Shown here: positions 32,989-38,532 of the stretch, one piece after another
How positions within the stretch are numbered: the stretch's first letter is position 1
Layout of the letters: each line of letters begins with the position of its first letter
Source: DASULK01 sp036278255
Lineage (GTDB): Bacteria; Actinomycetota; Actinomycetes; Mycobacteriales; Micromonosporaceae
Assembly (NCBI GenBank): GCA_036278255.1
Contig: DASULK010000218.1
Coordinates: 1-38,532 of the forward strand
Length of the DNA: 38,532 nt
Direction: 5' to 3'
Position numbers and translations under genes: made by a program
Notes under the pieces: model-generated
Database searches by the model: none
What the model saw: only the letters and a program-made list of their open reading frames with translations
What the model was told of the DNA's origin: nothing

Positions 32989-34284
32989 TCATCGACGGGT
33001 CGCGGTGGCATCGCCGGAAACAGGGGCGATCGGTGCGGCCGGATCCAACCGGCCGATGGCCAGCGCTACCCGCAGCGCGAAGGCATCCCGCGACGCCAGC
33101 GGCGAAAAGCCGGTCACCTCGGCGATCCGCCTCAGCCGGTAACGCACCGTGTTGGGGTGGACGAAGAGGCTGCGAGCGGCGCTCTCCAGCACGCCCCCCG
33201 AGGCGAAGAAGGCATCGAGAGTCTCCAGCAGTTCGCCGCCGGCGCGCACCAGCGCCCCGTACACGTCCTGCCGCAGGCTCCGCCGGGCCTCCGAATCCCC
33301 GGCCAGCGCCCGTTCCGGCAACAGATCCGTGGCGGCCACCGGCCGAGGCGCCCCCGGCCAGGCAGGTGCCGCCCGGAAACCGGCCAGCGCCGCCCGCGCC
33401 GAATCGGTCGCCTCATCCAGGTTCGGCACGGCGGGGCCGACCACCACCGGCCCGGTGCCGAAGCCGCCGAGCAACTTCTCGGTGGCGGCGAGCGGATCGG
33501 CCGCTCCACCCAGCACGACGACCAACCGGTCGCCGTGCACCCCGCCGATGACCTCCACCCCGATCCGGCGGGCGGCCCGGTAGACGGCAAGCAGCACCGC
33601 GCCCACCTCGCCACCGGGGGAGCGGCCAACCGCGACCGCGACCGGTGGGGCATCCGCCCAGCCCAGGGCCGCCGCCCGGCTTGCGACCACATCCGGGGTG
33701 TCACCGCGCAGCAGCGCGTCAACGAGCAGTGCCTGCAGGCGGGCGTCCCAGGCACCGCGGGACTCGGCGGCACGCGCGTAGACCCGGGCCGCGGAGAAAG
33801 CGATCTCCCGGGAGTAGCGGAGCACCACCTCACGCAGCAGCCGCTCCTCGCCTGCCGCGGCCAGATGCGGCACCTGCTCCTCAACCACGTCGATGGTCAC
33901 TTTGATCAGAGCGACGGTCTGCTGCAGGCTGATCGAGCGGGCCAGGTCCCGGGGAGCCGCGGCGAACACCTCGTCGGACACCTCCTGCGGGCTGTCCAGG
34001 AAGGTCATCGCCCCGTTCTGACTGGTCTGCTCGGCCCGGTTGGACCGGAGCCACTCCACCAGTGAACGCACGCCGGCCTGCGCCACCAGCATGACCCACG
34101 ACCGCTGGTCGGCCGGAAGTTCCCGGAACCAGGGCAGCGCCTCTTCCATCCGGGCCACACTCGCTGTCGCCAGGGCGCCCGCCGAACGTTCGATGCGGCG
34201 CAGGGTGGCAGCCAGCTCGCCACCGTCCGCCGAGCCGGTCGCATCGGCAGGCAGGGAATCGGCCCCGGAACCTTCGTTACTCAC
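32989..34284 (-). CDS. PucR-family regulator, FasR-like, of fatty acid synthesis
   Basis: A 431-residue regulator. A mainly helical N-terminal half is followed by a GGDEF-like sensory region (about residues 200-330, DRLVVVLGG and VVVGPAVPNLDEA) and a C-terminal PucR-type helix-turn-helix (about 370-415, LESAARSLFVHPNTVRYRLRRI). Homologues next to fabD in Streptomyces and mycobacteria (FasR) activate the fatty acid operon and sense acyl-CoA. The gene is directly upstream of fabD in the same direction, as in those genomes. GTG 34284 has a weak ribosome binding site (AGGCTAGGG). Confidence 0.92.
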   Translation of the reverse strand: MSNEGSGADSLPADATGSADGGELAATLRRIERSAGALATASVARMEEALPWFRELPADQRSWVMLVAQAGVRSLVEWLRSNRAEQTSQNGAMTFLDSPQEVSDEVFAAAPRDLARSISLQQTVALIKVTIDVVEEQVPHLAAAGEERLLREVVLRYSREIAFSAARVYARAAESRGAWDARLQALLVDALLRGDTPDVVASRAAALGWADAPPVAVAVGRSPGGEVGAVLLAVYRAARRIGVEVIGGVHGDRLVVVLGGAADPLAATEKLLGGFGTGPVVVGPAVPNLDEATDSARAALAGFRAAPAWPGAPRPVAATDLLPERALAGDSEARRSLRQDVYGALVRAGGELLETLDAFFASGGVLESAARSLFVHPNTVRYRLRRIAEVTGFSPLASRDAFALRVALAIGRLDPAAPIAPVSGDATATRR

Positions 34285-34294
34285 GGCCCTAGCC

Positions 34295-34350
34295 TGACAT
34301 GGCCGGTTCCGGGCGCTGCTGGTACGCCATCCGGCAGGCCGGCCATGTCA
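34295..34350. promoter_or_regulatory. 12-bp inverted repeat in divergent promoter
   Basis: TGACATGGCCGG (34295-34306) and CCGGCCATGTCA (34339-34350) are exact inverse copies, 32 bases apart, filling most of the 76-base gap between the PucR-like gene and the PAP2 gene. The spacing suggests two protein sites on the same DNA face or a control point for both promoters. Confidence 0.6.
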
Positions 34351-34360
34351 CGATGCAGCG

Positions 34361-35005
34361 GTGAGCGCCCGTCCACCACTGGCTGTCCCGCTGGCCGCCC
34401 TGGCCGGCTTCTCGGTGCTGCTTGGCCTGGTGGTCGTCGGCTGGTCACCGCTGACCGAGGCCGACCGTGCGGTCAGCGACGCCTTCCGCGACTACGGGCG
34501 CTCCTCACCCGCCCTCATCGGGGGGTTACGCATCGCCACCGACCTCGCCGCCACCATCCCGTTCGCCGCCGTGGGGGTCGCCGCATCCCTCTCCCTGCTG
34601 GCCCGGCGGGAGCGGCGCAACGCCACCTTCTGCGCGGTGGTCACCCTGCTCGTGCCCCTGCTGTGGCTGGTGCTGCATGGGCTGCTGGACCGCCCCCGCC
34701 CGCACGACGGATTCGTCGTCGTCAACAGCAACGGCTTCCCCAGCGGGCACACCTCGATGGCCACGGCGGCGGCGGTAGCGGCCGTACTCCTGCTCTGGCC
34801 GCGCCTCACCGGCATCGCACGGGTCGTCACGCTGGTCGTGGCGGTGGCGTTCGCGGTCTTCATCGGCTTCACCCGGGTGGCGTTGCTCGCCCACTGGCCG
34901 GTCGACGTGCTCGGTGGTTGGCTGCTGGGCCTGGGTGTGGTGGCACTGGTCGCGCACCTGCTCAACCGAGATCCGACCACCGAGCCGGGATCACTTCAGC
35001 GGTAG
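34361..35005 (+). CDS. PAP2-family membrane phosphatase
   Basis: A 214-residue integral membrane protein with about six helices. Phosphatase motifs are present: LLDRPRP (motif 1, with His where Lys is commoner a few residues ahead), SGHTSMA (motif 2) and RVALLAHWPVDVLGG (motif 3). The active site faces outward and removes phosphate from lipid phosphates such as phosphatidic acid or undecaprenyl pyrophosphate. GTG 34361 begins just after the divergent palindrome. Its last 15 bases overlap the end of a minus-strand regulator remnant. Confidence 0.9.
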   Translation: MSARPPLAVPLAALAGFSVLLGLVVVGWSPLTEADRAVSDAFRDYGRSSPALIGGLRIATDLAATIPFAAVGVAASLSLLARRERRNATFCAVVTLLVPLLWLVLHGLLDRPRPHDGFVVVNSNGFPSGHTSMATAAAVAAVLLLWPRLTGIARVVTLVVAVAFAVFIGFTRVALLAHWPVDVLGGWLLGLGVVALVAHLLNRDPTTEPGSLQR

Positions 35006-35155
35006 GTCGAGTTCCTGGGCCAGGATGGCGGCCTGGATCCGGCTGCGTAGCCCGAGCTTGGCGAGGATCCGGCTGACATGGGTCTTGGCGGTGCTCTCCG
35101 CCATGGTGAGCCGAGCCGTGATCTCCTGATTGGACAGGCCCCGGCCAGGCAGGAG
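34991..35155 (-). pseudogene. Remnant of a NarL/LuxR response regulator
   Basis: About 54 codons match only the C-terminal helix-turn-helix of a NarL-type response regulator: GLSNQEITARLTMAESTAKTHVSRILAKLGL and then RSRIQAAILAQEL. The receiver domain and the usual LTPREREVL entry to the HTH are missing; upstream sequence is unrelated. It overlaps the PAP2 3' end tail to tail. No sensor kinase is nearby. The following 120 bases to 35274 hold nothing recognised. Confidence 0.7.
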
Positions 35156-35274
35156 ATTCCGTCCGGCCGGGGCATCCGGACATGCCTTCGATCCCATCAC
35201 AGCGCCGACTACGCCGGCTCCGACCGCCCGTGGAGCGCGGCCGCCGTGCAGATCCGTCGAACGGCGTACGCCGA

Positions 35275-36249
35275 TCAGCCGTACACCGGGGTCATGGCGG
35301 CCGCCACCCGCAGATGCGCGGCGGCCTGCTCGTGGTGCCCCTGCCGTTGCAGCACCCGCCCGAGCAGCAGCTGGACGTAGGAGTCGTCCGGCGTCTCGAC
35401 GGCCAGCGACTCGAGCACCTGCCGGGCCCGGTTGAGCTGGGCGGAGTGGAAGTAGGACCGCGCGGCGAGCAGGCGCACGCCCCGGTCGTCGCCATGCTCC
35501 TTCAACAGCGGCCGGAGCAGGGTGAGCGCTCCGAGCGGGTCGCCGAGATCGAGCAGGGACTCGGCGAGCCGTAGACGCTCGACCTCCTCAGGCACCGGCC
35601 GGGGGGTACGCCCGGCGGCGTTGTGCAGGAAGACCTGGATGGCCTCGGGCAGTTGGGCGCCGCGCAGGGCGATGCCGTTGACGACCAGCGTCGGTGAGGA
35701 TGCCACCCCCATGGCCCGGCCCCGTAGCGCCAGCTCCCGGACGAGCTCCTCGCCGGCCCCGGTGTCGAGGAGGTCACCGCCGTCGGCGAAGCCCGCCTCG
35801 GCAGCGAGGCGGTGCAGGACCGCCGATGAGCTGATGTCGAGGCCGTCGATGAAGTGGGCCCGCAGCACCCCTTCCACCACGGCGTCCTGGAGCCGGGCAC
35901 CGCCGGATTCGTAGGCCAGCGCGAGGAGTCGGTGTGCCTCGTGACTGTTGGCCCGCCAGGCTGCCCCCCAACGCGGGCCCAGGCCCTCCTCGGTCGCGAT
36001 CTGCGCGACCCGCACCCGGTTCTCCGCAGGGGTCAGCTCCGGCGCGCACTCCCGCAGCGCCTCGTTCACCATCGGGTCCTGCAGCGTCTCCGCCATGGGG
36101 TCGGCCGGTACCGGGGCTGCGGGGTCGATGCGGAACGGCCGCCAGACCACCTCGGCCGGGGCGTCGAACGCGGCGAGTGCCCGTTCCAGCCGCCGTTTGC
36201 CGATGTACGCCCACGCGCAGACCACGTCGGCCCAGACTTCGATTTGCAT
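35275..36249 (-). CDS. FrnE-like DsbA-family protein with C-terminal TPR
   Basis: A 324-residue cytoplasmic protein. Residues 1-205 form a FrnE/DsbA-type domain: EVWADVVCAWAYIGKRRLE at the start with CAWA instead of CPWC, HRLLALAYESG in the helical insert, and GVASSPTLVVNGIALRGAQ at the cis-Pro site. Residues about 220-320 look like tetratricopeptide repeats (LAESLLDLGDPLGALTLLRPLL, QLLLGRVLQRQGHHEQAAAHL). One active-site Cys remains, so a normal dithiol reaction is not possible. ATG 36249 sits six bases after a TATTCT -10, so the mRNA appears leaderless. It is divergent from the TetR gene and probably under its control. Confidence 0.87.
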   Translation of the reverse strand: MQIEVWADVVCAWAYIGKRRLERALAAFDAPAEVVWRPFRIDPAAPVPADPMAETLQDPMVNEALRECAPELTPAENRVRVAQIATEEGLGPRWGAAWRANSHEAHRLLALAYESGGARLQDAVVEGVLRAHFIDGLDISSSAVLHRLAAEAGFADGGDLLDTGAGEELVRELALRGRAMGVASSPTLVVNGIALRGAQLPEAIQVFLHNAAGRTPRPVPEEVERLRLAESLLDLGDPLGALTLLRPLLKEHGDDRGVRLLAARSYFHSAQLNRARQVLESLAVETPDDSYVQLLLGRVLQRQGHHEQAAAHLRVAAAMTPVYG

Positions 36250-36264
36250 GTCCCGAGAATAGTT

Positions 36265-36300
36265 CGACATGTGTCGTGTATGCAACAGGTGTCGTATAGT
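36265..36300. promoter_or_regulatory. Overlapping divergent promoters with TetR operator-like repeats
   Basis: CGACATGTGTCG (36265-36276) is an inverted repeat, and GTGTCGT occurs twice as direct copies 19 bases apart (about 36271 and 36290). Rightward, TATAGT (36295-36300) is a -10 box for the TetR gene. Leftward, TTGCAT and TATTCT (36256-36261 on the minus strand) form a promoter for the FrnE-like gene with an 18-base gap. The repeats overlap both promoters, as expected for an autoregulated TetR. Confidence 0.6.
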
Positions 36301-36307
36301 GTTCGGC

Positions 36308-36865
36308 ATGGAACCCGTCGATCCCCGTACCCGACGCACCCGGGAAAGCCTGCGGGACGCCGTCCGTGATCTGGCATTCGAGCGGGAACTGAGCGACATC
36401 ACCATGGCGCAGGTCGCCCAGCGGGCCGGGGTCAACCGGGCGACGGTGTACCTGCACTACCCGGATCTGGACATGCTCCTCGCTGATGCGGTCGAGGAGG
36501 AAGTCGCCCGGCTCGCCCGCGCCGCCGCGCTCTGTCCGTTGGAGGCGCCGCGCGATGTAGCGCCGCAGCCTCTGGTCGATCTCTTCGAGCAGGTCGCGTC
36601 CGACGCCGTGCGCTACCGTCGGATGCTCGGCCCTCAGGGCAGCCCCCGCTGCATCGCCCGGATCCGGGAAGGGCTCGCCGCCGAACTGCAGCACCGCTTC
36701 GAGCAGGGTGCCCGACCCGGCGGATTCGAGGACGTGCCCGTCGACCTCCACGCCGCCTACCTCGCTGGCGCGATCACCGGCGTCATCACCCACTGGATCA
36801 CCTCTGACCGGCCGGCCCCGGCGGCGGAGGTGGCCCTGGCCACCTGGCGACTCTTCCGAAACTGA
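36308..36865 (+). CDS. TetR-family transcriptional regulator
   Basis: A 185-residue repressor. The N-terminal helix-turn-helix reads RTRESLRDAVRDLAFERELSDITMAQVAQRAGVNRATVYLHY in its region (about residues 9-50). The C-terminal ligand domain is all helical and ends WRLFRN. ATG 36308 lies seven bases after a TATAGT -10 box with no ribosome binding site, so translation is probably leaderless. It probably represses itself and the divergent FrnE-like gene through the repeats between them. Confidence 0.92.
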   Translation: MEPVDPRTRRTRESLRDAVRDLAFERELSDITMAQVAQRAGVNRATVYLHYPDLDMLLADAVEEEVARLARAAALCPLEAPRDVAPQPLVDLFEQVASDAVRYRRMLGPQGSPRCIARIREGLAAELQHRFEQGARPGGFEDVPVDLHAAYLAGAITGVITHWITSDRPAPAAEVALATWRLFRN

Positions 36866-36964
36866 GCCTCCATCTTTCGGCGTACCCGGATCTCGTCGTC
36901 AGCGGCGAGGTCGGCGCGCTGCCCGGCCCGGATGCTGGTACGAGACCGAACGGGAGGTCGATGG

Positions 36965-37434
36965 ATGCTGCTGGCAGTGATCGTGGCGTGCGAGGTCGGA
37001 TTCTGGATGGTATTGGGTGCCGGCCTGGTCGCCCGCTATCTGCTACGACGGCAGCGACTGAGCACGATTCTGCTCGTCGCCGTGCCTCTAATTGACCTGG
37101 TGCTGCTCGCGGCGACCACGATCGACCTGTGCGGCGGGGCGACGGCTGATTTCACCCACGGACTCGCCGCGGCGTACCTCGGCTTCTCGATCGCCTTCGG
37201 ACGCTCCATGATGCGCTGGGCCGATCAGCGGTTCGCGTACCGCTTCGCCGGTGGACCACCGCCCTGGAAGCCGCCGAAGGGTGGCTGGGCCCGCACCCGC
37301 TACGAGTGGCGGGAGTGGGGCAAGTTTCCGGGGTCATGGCGATCTGGTTTGTCGTCGGCCCGGCCTGGGCCACGGTCTTCCCCGGCCGGGCCCGCGACCA
37401 GGGCCGTGTCGGTATGAACGACCAGGCCAACTAG
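36965..37434 (+). pseudogene. Four-helix membrane protein with a frameshift near its end
   Basis: The frame from ATG 36965 (seven bases after GGGAGG) encodes three hydrophobic helices (MLLAVIVACEVGFWMVLGAG, LSTILLVAVPLIDLVLLAAT, FTHGLAAAYLGFSIAFG). A conserved-looking loop follows (PPPWKPPKGGWARTRYEWREWGKF). After about 37325 that frame becomes Ser/Pro/Arg-rich and ends at 37417. Another frame takes over with a clear fourth helix (VSGVMAIWFVVGPAWATVF) and ends at 37434. One base change in length near 37315-37335 would join them. The family resembles YmcC-type membrane proteins of unknown role; this resemblance is uncertain. Confidence 0.65.
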
Positions 37435-38072
37435 CGGGTGCGGCGGCGGATCAGCAACGAGATGCCGGCCAGTCCGACCGCGATCGTCAGCACCACCGCT
37501 CCGTTCAGGAGGATGAGGCGGCGCAGATCATCGAGGAGCTGGTCGACCTGCTCGCCGGGAGCAAGGCCGCCGTCCGGCAGCATCCGCTCGCCACCGCCGA
37601 TGCCGCCGTGCAGGACGTCGGGCTTCTGTGGCAGCGGGACGCCCGCGGCTCGCAGGGTTTCCGACATGTTGACGCGGCCGAAGAACCAGGCGGCCGTGGT
37701 CTTGCGTTTGTCCGGCTGCTTGGCCGGACGGAAGGCGCGCGGTCCGCCGGACGCGAGCGGATACAGGTCGTACGTCTGCGTCGGAGCGTCGTCGACCAGC
37801 ACGACCACCGTGTACTTGGGGCCGAGTTCGCTGGCCTTCGGCGGCCCAGCGTGCCCGCTGCCGCGCAGCCAGTCCACCTGCTTGAGTACGGCGGCGAAGA
37901 GTTCCGGGTCCGACTCTTCCTCAATGGTCAGCGGCTCCGCGAGCTGGTTGCCGCTGATGGTCACGGCGGTCGGGGCTGGCGCCGCCGATGCTGCGGCTGG
38001 CACCAACGGTGCGACGAAGATCCCGAGCAGCGCGGTGCCGGCAACGAATCGACAGGTCAGCGCTTTGACCAC
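37431..38072 (-). CDS. Exported membrane-anchored protein, unknown
   Basis: A 213-residue protein I do not recognise. A signal peptide (about residues 1-32, FVAGTALLGIFVAPLVPAAASA) is followed by an extracellular region of about 145 residues (ELGPKYTVVVLVDDAPTQTYDLYPL, KTTAAWFFGRVNMSETLRAAG). A C-terminal membrane helix (ILLNGAVVLTIAVGLAGISLLI) precedes a short RRRTR tail. The domain could be a sensor or wall component. GTG 38072 is used because AGGAGG lies five bases before it. Its stop overlaps the tail of the frameshifted gene. Confidence 0.8.
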   Translation of the reverse strand: MVKALTCRFVAGTALLGIFVAPLVPAAASAAPAPTAVTISGNQLAEPLTIEEESDPELFAAVLKQVDWLRGSGHAGPPKASELGPKYTVVVLVDDAPTQTYDLYPLASGGPRAFRPAKQPDKRKTTAAWFFGRVNMSETLRAAGVPLPQKPDVLHGGIGGGERMLPDGGLAPGEQVDQLLDDLRRLILLNGAVVLTIAVGLAGISLLIRRRTR

Positions 38073-38276
38073 AACGACCTCCTCGCCCCGATTCGATGGA
38101 TGGTCCTGAAACAGGTCACGCGCTGACCGGTCACTTGCCGGCCCCCAGCGCACGAAGGGCGGGTCAGCGGTGCTTACACAATAGACTCGGGACAGCGCCG
38201 CCGGGTTCCCCCTTCCGGCCGGAATTTATAACTTTATGCGATCTATAGAGAAATGCTCGGGGTCTATGAGCGGCCG

Positions 38277-38532
38277 CTACGGCAATCGGGCCCGGGCTGC
38301 GCGGAGCCGGTCCAGGACACGCTCCCGGCCGAGCACCTCAAGTGATTCGAAGAGCGGCAGTCCGACGCTGCGGCCGGTCACCGCGACCCGTGCCGGAGCC
38401 TGGGTCCGGCCCAGCTTGAGGCCGCGCTCCGCCCCGACCTCCTCCAGGCTCGACTTCAGGGTCTCCGCATCCCACGACGGCAGCGCATCGTAGGCGGTGA
38501 TCGTCGCATCGAGCAGTTCGCCCGCCCCCTCC
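38277..38532 (-). CDS. gltX: Glutamyl-tRNA synthetase, C-terminal part (partial)
   Basis: The last 84 or so codons of a minus-strand gene that continues past the window edge. The protein ends EEVGAERGLKLGRTQAPARVAVTGR in its region, then GLPLFESLEVLGRERVLDRLRAA. This is the anticodon-binding end of bacterial GluRS (LKLG...PLRVAVTGR, PLFE.LE.LG). The enzyme charges tRNA-Glu with glutamate. The catalytic domain is outside the window. The 204-base gap down to 38073 contains an AT-rich stretch (38221-38250) but no gene. Confidence 0.93.
   Translation of the reverse strand, partial: EGAGELLDATITAYDALPSWDAETLKSSLEEVGAERGLKLGRTQAPARVAVTGRSVGLPLFESLEVLGRERVLDRLRAARARLP

Noticed and set aside
1..38532. 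CRISPR arrays, tRNA genes, phage integrase or intact insertion sequence
   Set aside because: No regularly spaced direct repeats, cloverleaf-like segments or transposase/integrase motifs were seen by eye.

Overview
The window is about 38.5 kb of very GC-rich DNA with strong third-position GC bias, frequent GTG/TTG starts and purine-rich ribosome binding sites. Gene content points to a high-GC actinomycete, most likely of the Micromonosporaceae (Micromonospora/Salinispora relatives). The main markers are a PucR-type regulator next to fabD-fabH-acpP-fabF-accD, a nearby DUF3145 gene, an SCO4848-type membrane protein, and a c-di-AMP riboswitch ahead of a coiled-coil cell-wall protein. The genus is inferred from gene content only.

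Region 1 (1-11.8 kb, + strand) looks like a carbohydrate uptake and processing locus. A two-domain sugar ABC ATPase, two RbsC-type permeases and a lipoprotein binding protein form a tightly overlapping operon. A D-tagatose/psicose 3-epimerase-like TIM barrel follows behind two strong RNA hairpins. Next come a secreted 1652-residue mosaic protein (ThuA, PQQ-type sugar dehydrogenase, PKD, Ig-like, two jelly-roll-like and FIMAH-like modules) and a membrane-anchored protein of unknown function whose first codons lie in two large perfect inverted repeats.

Region 2 (11.9-19.1 kb) is accessory. It holds an MGDG-synthase-like glycosyltransferase, an SCO4848-type membrane protein, a tiny membrane protein that seems frameshifted at a G run, a large MalT/LAL-type LuxR regulator, a single-cysteine DsbA-like protein, a triple-BON protein, a small membrane protein and a STAS-domain protein.

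Region 3 (19.1-25.9 kb) holds a decayed FAD monooxygenase, a secreted coiled-coil M15-like cell-wall protein under a c-di-AMP riboswitch, a CDF metal exporter, a HelD-type RNA polymerase-associated helicase, an unknown 109-residue protein and DUF3145.

Region 4 (25.9-34.3 kb) is core metabolism. A NagZ-type beta-N-acetylhexosaminidase lipoprotein converges on the type II fatty acid synthase operon (fabD-fabH-acpP-fabF-accD, minus strand), which lies downstream of a PucR/FasR-like regulator. FabD carries an unusual C-terminal biotinyl/lipoyl-like domain without the modifiable lysine. A palindrome in the fabD promoter is a candidate operator.

Region 5 (34.3-38.5 kb) holds a PAP2 phosphatase, a response-regulator remnant, a FrnE-like DsbA protein divergent from a TetR regulator with overlapping apparently leaderless promoters, a frameshifted membrane protein, a secreted membrane-anchored unknown, and the 3' end of gltX. 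No tRNA, rRNA, CRISPR array or intact insertion sequence was seen.
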